Positions 28,685 through 36,441 of a stretch of 43,451 nt of DNA are shown here, one piece after another (the stretch's first letter is position 1; each line of letters opens with the position of its first letter). A model generated the notes under the pieces. The model worked only from the letters and a program-made list of their open reading frames with translations. It did no database searches and was not told the DNA's origin. The DNA is taken from the NCBI RefSeq assembly GCF_021287135.1, contig NZ_JAJTBB010000049.1:1-43451 (forward strand), written 5' to 3'. The DNA comes from Acidovorax sp. (GTDB lineage Bacteria; Pseudomonadota; Gammaproteobacteria; Burkholderiales; Burkholderiaceae_C). Position numbers and translations under genes: made by a program.

Positions 28685-28708
28685 TAATTACTGAAATTTC
28701 AGAAAATT
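28667..28708. promoter_or_regulatory. Perfect 42-bp palindrome, operator candidate
   Basis: All 21 base pairs are complementary about a centre between 28687 and 28688. It contains two identical 12-mers CTGAAATTTCAG (28673-28684 and 28691-28702), each itself a palindrome, with centres 18 bp apart and TAATTA between them. It is very AT-rich in a GC-rich genome. It covers the predicted -35 of the regulator-cydAB operon and lies 128 bp from the divergent acyltransferase start, so two regulator dimers could control both directions. Confidence 0.85.
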
Positions 28709-28835
28709 ACGGGGAATAAACACCGTTCGGGCCGGGGGCGCACACGGGGACTCCCCAAAATGGCAAGACCGGGCGACAATAGGGGTTTTTCCTGAAGTAC
28801 GGCTGCCGCAGCTCCTGCCCGCCGCCCGCTCCGCG

Positions 28836-29954
28836 ATGTCCTCCACACCTTCCCGAATGCCCTTGATCGACATGGTCAAGGGCCTGGCATGCGTCACCAT
28901 CGTCTGGCACCACCTGGCTTTTTACGGACCGATGTCCGACATCGCCCAGCCGCTGGCACCCGGGCTGATCGGCTGGCTCTATGACTACGGGCGCATGGCC
29001 GTGCAGGTGTTTCTGGTGCTGGGCGGCTACCTGGCCACCGCCAGCCTGGCGCCCCAGGGCGTGCCCCGCTTCGGGCACGCGGGCAATGCCGTGGCCAAGC
29101 GGTTTGTCCGCCTGGTGGTGCCGTACGCCGTGGCCTTGCTGCTGACGGTGCTGGTGGCGGCGCTGGTGCGGCCGTTCCTGGCGCACCCCTCCGTGCCGGA
29201 CGAGCCCACGCTGTCGCAGCTGCTGGCCAACGCCCTCCTGCTGCAGGACATCGTGGGCGCGGGGGCGCTGTCCGCCGGGGTGTGGTACGTGGCCATTGAC
29301 TTCCAGCTGTTTGCCCTGGGCGTGCTGATCTGGGCCGCAGTCCGGGCGTGCCCGGGGGCCTGGGTCCGCCAGCACGCGACCCGTCTGATACAGACGCTGG
29401 TTGTGGTGGGCGTGGCGGCGTCGCTCTGGATCTTCAACCGCCTGCCCGGGCTGGACATGTGGGCGGTCTACTTTTTTGGCGCCTACGGCCTGGGCATGCT
29501 GGCCTACTGGGCGGTGCACTCGTCCCGGCCCTGGGCCTGGACGGCGGTGATGCTGCTGCTGGGGGGCATGGCGCTGGCGCTGGACTTCCGCGGGCGCATT
29601 CTGGTGGCGCTGGTGACGGCGCTGTGCCTGGTGGCCGCCCTGCGCTCGGAGTCGCTGAAGGCGGTGCGCGGCTTTGCTCCCCTGGTGGAGATCGGGCGCA
29701 TGTCGTACTCCGTGTTCCTCGTGCACTTTGCCGTGTGCCTGCTGGTCAACGCCGTGGTCAGCCACTTGTGGCCCGCGTCGCAGGAACTCAATGCGCTGGG
29801 GATGCTGCTGGCCTTTGGCCTCTCGCTCGCGGCGGGGCGCCAGCTCTATCTGCGCGTGGAGCAGCATGTGCCATCCTGGTCCACCGCGCTGCGGTGGCAG
29901 GCGGGGCTGGTGGGCGCGGGCATGCTCGTGGCGCTGTCCAGCAACTGGGCCTGA
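28836..29954 (+). CDS. Acyltransferase 3 family membrane protein
   Basis: A 372-aa integral membrane O-acyltransferase with about ten helices. The N-terminal RMPLIDMVKGLACVTIVWHH motif supplies the family's catalytic-type His, followed by GRMAVQVFLVLGGYLATASL and the late GRMSYSVFLVHFAVCLLVNA. Such enzymes acylate exopolysaccharide, O-antigen or other envelope sugars. There is no glycan cluster nearby, so the substrate is unknown. A GACAAT -10-like sequence lies about 60 nt upstream of the ATG. The operator palindrome lies in the same divergent spacer and may also affect it. A hairpin follows the stop. Confidence 0.88.
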   Translation: MSSTPSRMPLIDMVKGLACVTIVWHHLAFYGPMSDIAQPLAPGLIGWLYDYGRMAVQVFLVLGGYLATASLAPQGVPRFGHAGNAVAKRFVRLVVPYAVALLLTVLVAALVRPFLAHPSVPDEPTLSQLLANALLLQDIVGAGALSAGVWYVAIDFQLFALGVLIWAAVRACPGAWVRQHATRLIQTLVVVGVAASLWIFNRLPGLDMWAVYFFGAYGLGMLAYWAVHSSRPWAWTAVMLLLGGMALALDFRGRILVALVTALCLVAALRSESLKAVRGFAPLVEIGRMSYSVFLVHFAVCLLVNAVVSHLWPASQELNALGMLLAFGLSLAAGRQLYLRVEQHVPSWSTALRWQAGLVGAGMLVALSSNWA

Positions 29955-29966
29955 GCCACTGCGGTT

Positions 29967-29984
29967 GCCCGCTTCCGTGCGGGC
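29967..29984. terminator. GC hairpin between convergent genes
   Basis: GCCCGC and GCGGGC pair around a TTCCGT loop, 13 nt after the acyltransferase stop and upstream of the convergent small membrane gene. There is no T-tract, so it could only be a weak or Rho-assisted end. Confidence 0.35.
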
Positions 29985-30015
29985 CCGGCGCGTGCGCAGC
30001 GTCGGAGGCGCGCCG

Positions 30016-30393
30016 TCAATCCAGCTGTTTGCGCTCGCGCCGTTTGCGCTGGCGGTCCAGGAACCAGGCCATGAACGGCAGGATGAGCATGGACCCCGGG
30101 ACCACCCAGACCAGCAGATAGGGGCTCACGGAGGACGCTGAGCGCATCACTTCCCGCAGATGGGTCCGCTCGGCCGCGTCCCAGTTGCCCTGCCGGCGCT
30201 GCTGTACCAGCCAGACCACCGATCCCCGCAGGGTGGCCATCTCGCGCTTGAGTCGGCTTTTTTCCCGGCTGTTGCCGGCCAGGAACGAGCAGAACCACTC
30301 GGGAGCGCGCTCCATGCGCCGCTGGAAGGCGACGGTCGAGTCGGGGTCGAAGGCCTCGGGCGGCTGCGGGGTCTCGGGGGGCGGCGTGTTCAT
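30016..30393 (-). CDS. Small LETM1-like membrane protein
   Basis: A 125-aa protein of unknown function. A Pro-rich N-terminus (MNTPPPETPQPPEAF) is followed by a helical, charged middle with LAGNSREKSRLKREMATLRG. One hydrophobic segment is SPYLLVWVVPGSMLILPFMA (about 88-108), and the C-terminus is basic (DRQRKRRERKQ). The VPGS-LP-F pattern before a basic tail resembles the membrane segment of LETM1-domain proteins, and short Burkholderiales proteins of this kind are sometimes given that name. I chose the ATG at 30393; an in-frame ATG further up adds an unrelated Ala-rich start. It lies alone between convergent and tandem neighbours. Confidence 0.7.
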   Translation of the reverse strand: MNTPPPETPQPPEAFDPDSTVAFQRRMERAPEWFCSFLAGNSREKSRLKREMATLRGSVVWLVQQRRQGNWDAAERTHLREVMRSASSVSPYLLVWVVPGSMLILPFMAWFLDRQRKRRERKQLD

Positions 30394-30453
30394 GGCGGAG
30401 GCCATTGTCGCGGCACACGCGGCTGCGCGCCAACCCCCCACGGCCGCGCCGCT

Positions 30454-30867
30454 TCAGCGGTGCAGTTCTCCGGCGCTTTCGGGCTGGAACAGGATGTCCT
30501 TCACGCGCACCGTCATCGACTTTCCGCCAGGCCCCGGCCAAGCCAGCTCGTCGCCCACGGCCAGGCCCAGCAGCGCGCTGCCCACGGGGGCCAGCACGGA
30601 GATGCGGTCCGCCGTGCCGTCGGCGTCGCGCGGGTACACCAGCGTCAGGCAGAACTCCTTGCCCGTTTCCAGCATGGAGAACTGCACGGTGGAGTTCATG
30701 GTGACCACGTTGGGCGGTATCTCTTCGGGCGCCACCACATCCGCCCGGTCAAGCTCTGCCTGCAGATCGGCCTTGCCCGGGAACACGCTGGCGGGGAGGG
30801 CGGCCAGCAGGGCTTCAATGCGTTCTACGTCGAGCGATGACAGGGTGATTTGCGGCTTGCGCGCCAT
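30454..30867 (-). CDS. rnk: Nucleoside diphosphate kinase regulator Rnk
   Basis: A 137-aa GreA/GreB-like protein. The N-terminal ITLSSLDVERIEALLAAL short coiled coil and the C-terminal FKBP-like GreA/GreB domain, with NVVTMNSTVQFSMLETGKEF, ISVLAPVGSALLGLAVGDEL and the closing WPGPGGKSMTVRVKDILFQP, are typical of Rnk. It binds RNA polymerase near the secondary channel and lacks the long GreA coiled-coil tip, so it should not stimulate cleavage. I chose ATG 30867 with AGAGG upstream; a longer in-frame start would add residues not seen in Rnk. It is divergent from the LexA-box gene across a 181-nt spacer. Confidence 0.92.
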   Translation of the reverse strand: MARKPQITLSSLDVERIEALLAALPASVFPGKADLQAELDRADVVAPEEIPPNVVTMNSTVQFSMLETGKEFCLTLVYPRDADGTADRISVLAPVGSALLGLAVGDELAWPGPGGKSMTVRVKDILFQPESAGELHR

Positions 30868-30995
30868 GGGGTACCTCTTCGGATGGGGGGCAAAGCGCGG
30901 GACTGTAGACGATCGGCAATGTCGCACTGCCACGCGCGGTCTATGGACCCTGCCGGCCCCCCGCCGCGCGGTGGCAGATGGACGCCTGCGCGCGA

Positions 30996-31025
30996 TTGTG
31001 ATACTGTATATATGTACAGTTTAAT
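30996..31025 (+). promoter_or_regulatory. LexA (SOS) box inside the promoter of the radical SAM gene
   Basis: CTGTATATATGTACAG (31004-31019) is a perfect CTGT-N8-ACAG LexA box with an AT-rich centre. It fits exactly between a -35-like TTGTGA (30996-31001) and a -10-like TTTAAT (31020-31025) separated by 18 bp. A bound LexA would block the promoter. The start would lie about 17 nt before the ATG at 31049. Confidence 0.85.
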
Positions 31026-31048
31026 TTGGCTTCCCTCGCCCTGCGTCC

Positions 31049-32272
31049 ATGCCGCGCCCTGCCACCACGACCGACCGCTCCGACCTTCCGGCCGAACCCG
31101 AACCCGTCCGCATTCCCCTGCAGACGGTGCGGGGCCGGGGGGCAGCCAGCGCCATGCCCCACCGGTTTGCCCGGGACCAGCGCGAGGCCCTGGACGACGG
31201 CTGGGGCCGCACCGCGCCCGGCCCCGTGCCACCCCATGCCGAGGACGCCAGCGGCGCCCCGTATGGCAGCGCGCCGCCGCCGGACGACGAGGATGGCGCG
31301 CCCGCACCGGCCACGCGCGTGCACCTGGAGACCGCCCGCAGCGCAATCACGTCCAACGACTCGCCGGACATCTTTTTCGAATCGTCGGTCAACCCGTACC
31401 GGGGCTGCGAGCACGGCTGCATCTACTGCTACGCGCGGCCCACCCACAGCTACCTCAACTTCTCGCCCGGGCTGGACTTCGAGACGCAGATCGTCGCCAA
31501 GCACAACATTGCCCACATCCTGCGGCAGGAGCTGGCGCAGCCGCGCTATGTGCCCCGGTTGATCAACATCGGCTCCGCCACCGACTGCTACCAGCCGGTG
31601 GAGCGCGACCTGCGCCTGACCCGCGCTGTCATTGAGGTGATGCGCGAAGCGCGGCACCCTTTCTCGCTCATCACCAAATCCAGCGGGGTGGAGCGCGACC
31701 TGGACCTGCTGTCCCCGCTGGCCGCGCAGCGGCTGGCCGCCGTGTACGTCACCATCACCACGCTGGATGCCGACCTGGCGCGGCGCATGGAGCCCCGCGC
31801 TGCAGCGCCGTACCGGCGCCTGCGGACCATTCGCGCACTGGCCGAGGCCGGGGTGCCGGTGGGGGTGAGCGTGGCGCCGCAGATTCCTTTCGTCACCGAA
31901 GACATGGAGCAGGTGCTGGAGGCCGCCCGCGAAGCCGGCGCCCGCACTGCCTTCTACACCGTGCTGCGGCTGCCCTGGGAGCTGAACGCCTTGTTCCAGG
32001 AATGGCTGCAGGTGCACTACCCGCAGCGCGCCGCTCGCGTGATGGCGCGCGTGCAGGACCTGCACAACCTCAGCCCGTCGGAACGCACGGCTGGCAAGGC
32101 CTACCAGAGCGACTTTGCCACCCGCATGAAAGGCAGCGGCCTGTGGGCCGACCTGCTGCGCCAGCGGTTTGCCGCCACCTGCCGGCGCCTGGGGCTGAAC
32201 CGCGAGCGCGAGGAACTGGACCTGGGGCTGTTTCGGCCCGGGCACCTGCGGGGCCAGAGCAGCCTGTTTTGA
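31049..32272 (+). CDS. PA0069-family radical SAM protein (SplB-like)
   Basis: A 407-aa radical SAM enzyme of the COG1533 class, related to spore photoproduct lyase SplB. A Pro/Ala-rich N-terminus (1-90) precedes the cluster motif C120-EHG-C124-IY-C127 within SVNPYRGCEHGCIYCYARPT. RLINIGSATDCYQPVERDLR, FSLITKSSGVERDLDLLS and VAPQIPFVTEDMEQVL follow along the barrel. The reaction is not established; repair of DNA damage is a reasonable guess given the LexA box in its promoter. It ends RGQSSLF. From memory P. aeruginosa PA0069 is itself listed among SOS-induced genes, which would agree. Confidence 0.93.
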   Translation: MPRPATTTDRSDLPAEPEPVRIPLQTVRGRGAASAMPHRFARDQREALDDGWGRTAPGPVPPHAEDASGAPYGSAPPPDDEDGAPAPATRVHLETARSAITSNDSPDIFFESSVNPYRGCEHGCIYCYARPTHSYLNFSPGLDFETQIVAKHNIAHILRQELAQPRYVPRLINIGSATDCYQPVERDLRLTRAVIEVMREARHPFSLITKSSGVERDLDLLSPLAAQRLAAVYVTITTLDADLARRMEPRAAAPYRRLRTIRALAEAGVPVGVSVAPQIPFVTEDMEQVLEAAREAGARTAFYTVLRLPWELNALFQEWLQVHYPQRAARVMARVQDLHNLSPSERTAGKAYQSDFATRMKGSGLWADLLRQRFAATCRRLGLNREREELDLGLFRPGHLRGQSSLF

Positions 32273-32390
32273 CCACCGCCAGCGTCTGGGTGCGCCGCGC
32301 CACAAGGCGCAGAGTCGTGCGCTGCCACCGAGGGGGCCAGCAGAGCTGCCCCGGCCGCATGCGCCAACGGCCCCCGGACGGTTTGCCTGG

Positions 32391-34058
32391 TCAGGTTTCG
32401 CGTCGTCGCATCCAGGCAAATCCGCAAATCCCGACAAGAGAAGACAGCGCCATGAGGGCCCACGGAGACAGCACAGGGATCGCTGCCGCTCCAGCTCCCA
32501 ATGGAACCGCCAGCGCCACTGGGTCATCAATGATTCCCGGCGCTGCGTTGATGTCCCCCGTGGAGGCTCCTGTGCTGCCCACATTCTGTGCATCGCTGAC
32601 AGTAAAGCTCAGCGCATTCGGACCGACAGGCGTCGTCGGCCATGCCACCCAGGTGCTACCCGTGTACTTGAGCAACTTCGACCCCGGCGGGATCGGGGAT
32701 GGGAAGGTGAGTGTCACGGTCACAGACCCGCCCGCGGGCCCCTCAGCCCGGAATCCCATTTGTCCATACGGATAGGCGCTCTCGCCGGGGGGAGGGGCGG
32801 CTGCAGGTGTCTGGTGGGTGCTGGTGATACTCCAGGTTCCGCCGACCGCCAGGACCACGTCCCCGTGCGGGGTGCTGAGAGTCTGCGACTGGGTGATGAA
32901 GTTGGCAGTCACCGATTTGGGACTGGTCACTGCGGCAATGCTGCAGGTGGCACCGGAGCAATCCCCGCTCCAGTGGGTGAACGTGTAGCCTGGATGGGGG
33001 GTGTAGGTACAGGCCGTGCTGCCCCCATGAGTCACGGGGTTGTTGGTGCAACTCACGGTGCCTGCCCCAGGAGGCAGCACTTCGGTACCGATGCCATAAG
33101 TGTTCAGCGCGAAATTGGCCTGGACACTGTGCGCACTGGTGACGTTGCCCAGCACGCAGGTCGATCCGGAACAGTCGCCCGACCAGTCGGTGAATGAATA
33201 GCCCGGGGATGCCGCGGGTGTACAGGTCGTCGTGCCGCCGTGGATGACCGGGTTGCTGGCACATGCCGCAGAACCGCCACCGGGCGGCGAGGCGGTCAAG
33301 ACCACGTCATAGCCCTTGTCTGCGGAACAACTCGCAGCCGCCATCCCTGCGCCGCCACAGGTCCAACTGTAGGTCGCCAGGTTTGTCGTGACGGCGGATG
33401 CCGTCCCTGCACCGCAGAGATCGGCTGCCGGCGCCGATGAAAAGAGTCCGCCTTGCGCTGCGCCGCAGGTCCCTGTTGGAAGGTCCTGAATCAGCAGATC
33501 GTCCAGCAGCAACAGAAATTTGTCGTTGGAGTTGTTGCGAAACGCGATGCGCACTGTCTGGCCAGCATACGCAGCCAGTGACAACTCGTGTGGGGTCCAG
33601 GTCGCTTCTTCTTGCCCAACTGTCAGCAGCACGGCCGTGAAGTCGCTCGGATTGCTGCCTCCAGTGGAAAGGCGAACTTCATAGCCGTCGCGGAAGTCGG
33701 GGTCGTAAGTGACCGCTCTCCAAGACAGTCGCGTGCCGGCCGTTGCGGCGACCGGTGGGAGGACCAGCCAGTCATCCGCAGTGCCAGACGGGACATACCA
33801 GGAGGTGCTGAAAGCGGCGCAGTTACCGATTTCGCGTCCAAAGTCATCGCGCACGATCCACGCATTGTTGACATAGGAAACCATGGCGTCTGGTGTGCGC
33901 CCATCAACATTGTGTGTGGTCAAAGGCGCTGGCACGGCCGCAGGAGGAGAGCAGGCAGTTCCGAAATTTTCCTGGTAAAGAACGGTCTGGGCCTGGCTCT
34001 GAGCGGCAAAGCCGAGCAGTGCGGTGAGCACAAGCGGAAGTGACGAGATTCGAGACAT
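32391..34058 (-). CDS. Secreted IPTL-CTERM protein with Cys-rich InlB-like repeats
   Basis: A 555-aa exported protein. A signal peptide ends near SQAQ (about residue 23). An anchor-J-like domain follows (TVLYQENFGTACSPP, DDWLVLPPVAATAGTRLSWR). At least two tandem repeats share the pattern G-S-x-C-x-N-P-V-x-H-G-G, then W-S-G-D-C-S-G-x-T-C (SFTDWSGDCSGSTCVLGNVT and TFTHWSGDCSGATCSIAAVT). The region GGTWSITSTHQTPAAAPPPG is anchor-U-like. The C-terminus AIPVLSPWALMALSSLVGIC, then GFAWMRRRE, is an IPTL-CTERM sorting signal (IPVLSPW variant). It is probably a surface or matrix protein. Codon use is less GC-biased than neighbours. I chose ATG 34058, which starts the signal peptide. Confidence 0.88.
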   Translation of the reverse strand: MSRISSLPLVLTALLGFAAQSQAQTVLYQENFGTACSPPAAVPAPLTTHNVDGRTPDAMVSYVNNAWIVRDDFGREIGNCAAFSTSWYVPSGTADDWLVLPPVAATAGTRLSWRAVTYDPDFRDGYEVRLSTGGSNPSDFTAVLLTVGQEEATWTPHELSLAAYAGQTVRIAFRNNSNDKFLLLLDDLLIQDLPTGTCGAAQGGLFSSAPAADLCGAGTASAVTTNLATYSWTCGGAGMAAASCSADKGYDVVLTASPPGGGSAACASNPVIHGGTTTCTPAASPGYSFTDWSGDCSGSTCVLGNVTSAHSVQANFALNTYGIGTEVLPPGAGTVSCTNNPVTHGGSTACTYTPHPGYTFTHWSGDCSGATCSIAAVTSPKSVTANFITQSQTLSTPHGDVVLAVGGTWSITSTHQTPAAAPPPGESAYPYGQMGFRAEGPAGGSVTVTLTFPSPIPPGSKLLKYTGSTWVAWPTTPVGPNALSFTVSDAQNVGSTGASTGDINAAPGIIDDPVALAVPLGAGAAAIPVLSPWALMALSSLVGICGFAWMRRRET

Positions 34059-34144
34059 GCGATCAGTCGTGCAGCGAGGGAGTGGAATAGCACTCTCGGC
34101 AGCGCTTGCCGGAGGCCCGGGCAGCAAGATGTGCGGGGGCGGAG

Positions 34145-34162
34145 TGAACTGAACTGAACTGA
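34145..34162. repeat. Short (TGAAC)n tandem repeat upstream of the IPTL-CTERM gene
   Basis: Three full TGAAC units plus TGA occur about 90 nt upstream of the IPTL-CTERM start. The rest of the 260-nt spacer (34059-34318) holds no gene or terminator that I can support, apart from an imperfect GCAGGAAAAGCTTTCTGC hairpin at about 34203-34220. Confidence 0.6.
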
Positions 34163-34318
34163 GACGAAGTACCGCCAGCAACTTGCTGGGCAGGAAGTTA
34201 TCTGCAGGAAAAGCTTTCTGCAACTTTTAAATGTCCGCATTCAGCATTCCACGTTCCGTCCTGTGGCCCACCCACCTGCGAACAGGAGTGTGGTGAACAG
34301 ACGAGCCCTTGCGGCCCC

Positions 34319-35356
34319 TCAACCCGCCCAAACTCCCTGCACCACCTGCGTGTACAGCGGAATCCCCAGCACGATGTTGAGCGGAAATGTCACCCCCAGC
34401 GACAGGCTGACGTACAGCGACGGATGGGCTTCCGGAATGGCATACCGCACCACGGCCGGGACGGCGATGTAGGACGCGCTGGCCGCCAGCACCATCAGCA
34501 GCGTCGCATCGCCGGCCGGCACTTGCAGCAGCCAGGCCAGGCCCAGGGCCAGCGTGGCATGGCAGATGGGGCCCAGTACCGCATAGGCCACAAGCCAGGG
34601 CGACTGCTGCCGCACCGCGGGCAGGTTGCGGGCGGTGGCGAGGCCCATGTCCAGCAAGAACAGGCACAGCATGCCTTTGAACAGGTCGCCAGAAAACGGC
34701 TGCATGGCCGCCTTGCCCGCATCGCCCGTGGCCATGCCGATCACCATGGCGCCCAGCAGCAACAGCTGTGTGCCATCGGTAAACGACTCGTGCAGGATCT
34801 TGCCTATCGACAGGTGCGGCCCTCCCTTGCCCGGACCTTGCCCACCCAGGGTGGCGGCGCCGGACCCCGTGATCGCCACGAAGGGCGGGGCACCGGTGGC
34901 CAGGGCCTGCTTTTGCCGCAACGCGTTGGCCAGCAGCACGGCCAGAAGGATGGCGGGCGACTCCATCAGCGCCATCGCAGCCGCCATGTAGCCACCATAG
35001 GCAATGTGTTGCGACTCCAGATACTGCGTGGCCGTCACAAACGTCACCGCGCTGACCGAGCCATAGGTGGCCGCCACGGCCGCGGCGTTGAAACCCGAGA
35101 GCACGCGGCGCAGCACGGCAAACCCCGCCAGCGGCACCACCACCGCCAGCAGCACAGCCAGCCCCAGGCTGCTCGCGACGCTGGCCGTGAAGCCCGAAGC
35201 CGCGAGCGCGAAGCCCCCCTTCAGCCCCAGCGCCATCAACAGGTAGATCGACAGGAACCGGGAAATGGCGGCGGGCATCTCCAGGTTGGAACGCACCACC
35301 CCCGCGAACACGCCCAGGGCAAAAAACAGGATCGCCGGGTCCAGCAGGCTTTGCAT
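34319..35356 (-). CDS. SbtA-type sodium-dependent bicarbonate transporter
   Basis: A 345-aa permease of about ten helices in the SbtA family, known from cyanobacteria as a Na+/HCO3- symporter. The family segments are FFALGVFAGVVRSNLEMPAA, IYLLMALGLKGGFALAASGF, YGSVSAVTFVTATQYLESQ, and LMVLAASASYIAVPAVVRYA in the repeat half. The linker with GSGAATLGGQGPGKGG is flexible. Length is a little below the cyanobacterial 370 aa. Transport of HCO3- in this organism is inferred. No carboxysome or RuBisCO genes are nearby. A divergent LysR-type gene of CbbR-like sequence starts 111 nt away and probably controls it. The start has an AAGAAGAG ribosome-binding site. Confidence 0.9.
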   Translation of the reverse strand: MQSLLDPAILFFALGVFAGVVRSNLEMPAAISRFLSIYLLMALGLKGGFALAASGFTASVASSLGLAVLLAVVVPLAGFAVLRRVLSGFNAAAVAATYGSVSAVTFVTATQYLESQHIAYGGYMAAAMALMESPAILLAVLLANALRQKQALATGAPPFVAITGSGAATLGGQGPGKGGPHLSIGKILHESFTDGTQLLLLGAMVIGMATGDAGKAAMQPFSGDLFKGMLCLFLLDMGLATARNLPAVRQQSPWLVAYAVLGPICHATLALGLAWLLQVPAGDATLLMVLAASASYIAVPAVVRYAIPEAHPSLYVSLSLGVTFPLNIVLGIPLYTQVVQGVWAG

Positions 35357-35454
35357 GGCTCTTCTTTCTTCTCCGCAACTGCGTCAAGTGGTTTGAAGAA
35401 GCCATGGTAGGCATCCCTGGTGCGCAAGTAAAATCGATTCGAACGTGGCAATGT

Positions 35455-35469
35455 ATAGATAAAATCTAT
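35455..35469. promoter_or_regulatory. LysR-type operator overlapping the regulator start codon
   Basis: ATAGAT-AAA-ATCTAT is a perfect dyad, and its T-N11-A spacing (35456 to 35468) fits the LysR box rule. It covers the first two bases of the ATG at 35468. Another short palindrome, AATCGATT (35432-35439), lies in the divergent spacer. Binding there could repress the regulator and activate the transporter. Confidence 0.6.
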
Positions 35470-36385
35470 GAACATCACCTTTCGCCAGCTTCGCCTCTTT
35501 TTGGCACTGGCCGAGACCGGCAGCGTGAGCGCGGCCGCCCGGGTCATGCACGTCACGCAACCCACGGCGTCCATGCAGCTGCGCGAGGTCACGCAGGCCG
35601 TGGGCCTGCCGCTGTACGAAGTGGTGTCCCGTCGCGTGCACCTGACCGAGGCGGGGCTGGCCCTGGCGCGGACGGCGCGCGCCATCGCCACCGAATGGGA
35701 TGTGTTCGAGCAGCGGGTTGCGGGCGCCAAGGGGCTCACCCGCGGCCGTCTCAAGGTGGCGGTGGTCAGCACGGCCAAGTATTTCGTGCCCCGCCTGCTG
35801 GGCAGCTTCTGCAAGCTGCACCCGCACATCGACATCTCGCTGGAAGTGCTCAACCGCGACCACGTCATCGACCGCCTGCGGAGCAACCAGGACGATCTGT
35901 ACGTCATGTCCATGCCGCCGCGCGACCTGCCGCTGGAAGACCAGATCCTCATGCCCAACCCGCTGGTGGTCATCGCCCCCGCGGGCCACCCGCTCGCCGC
36001 CAGCAAGCGCACCACCCTGGCCCAGCTGCAGGGCGAGCGCTTCATCCTGCGCGAAAAGGGCTCGGGCACCCGCATGGCCACCGACGCGCACCTGCGCCGC
36101 ATGGCGTTTGTGCCGGGCTCCGTGCTGGAGCTGGGCAGCAACGAGGCCATCAAGGAATCGGTGGAAGGGCAACTGGGCGTGTCCATCCTCTCGCGCCACG
36201 CCCTCGGGCCTCACCCCGCGGGCTTGAGCATCCTGAACGTGCAGGGCTTTCCCATCCAGTCGCAGTGGCACCTGGTCTGGCCCAAGGGCAAGCAGCTGTC
36301 ACCCATTGCGGAGGTGTTCCGCGAGCACCTGATGGCGGAGGCGAAGGAATGGTCTGCGGGAGCGGGCTACCGCCCGAACAGCTGA
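35468..36385 (+). CDS. LysR-family regulator, CbbR-like
   Basis: A 305-aa LysR-type regulator. The N-terminal winged HTH is MNITFRQLRLFLALAETGSV with SAAARVMHVTQPTASMQLRE and the wing LYEVVSRRVHLTEAGLAL. The effector domain opens LKVAVVSTAKYFVPRLLGSF, very close to the CbbR pattern, and NRDHVIDRLRSNQDDLYVMS continues it. CbbR senses Calvin-cycle intermediates or redox state; here it faces an SbtA-type transporter, so control of inorganic-carbon uptake is the likely role. A LysR-box dyad overlaps its start codon. It has no downstream partner; the next gene is on the opposite strand. Confidence 0.93.
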   Translation: MNITFRQLRLFLALAETGSVSAAARVMHVTQPTASMQLREVTQAVGLPLYEVVSRRVHLTEAGLALARTARAIATEWDVFEQRVAGAKGLTRGRLKVAVVSTAKYFVPRLLGSFCKLHPHIDISLEVLNRDHVIDRLRSNQDDLYVMSMPPRDLPLEDQILMPNPLVVIAPAGHPLAASKRTTLAQLQGERFILREKGSGTRMATDAHLRRMAFVPGSVLELGSNEAIKESVEGQLGVSILSRHALGPHPAGLSILNVQGFPIQSQWHLVWPKGKQLSPIAEVFREHLMAEAKEWSAGAGYRPNS

Positions 36386-36441
36386 AGGAAAGCCCGGGCA
36401 TGACCGTGGCGGGCGGGGCGTCTCCAGCCCCGGCTGGCCGC

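Noticed and set aside
26656-28719. Long plus-strand frame (about 690 codons) opposite cydA and its regulator
   Set aside because: It is His/Gln/Gly/Arg-rich shadow sequence, and the minus-strand genes are clearly real.
32273-32390. Possible bidirectional terminator between the radical SAM and IPTL-CTERM genes
   Set aside because: There are short inverted GC blocks but no convincing stem plus T-tract in either direction.
34059-34223. In-frame upstream extension of the IPTL-CTERM gene
   Set aside because: A proper signal peptide begins at 34058; the extension would bury it and is not membrane-like.
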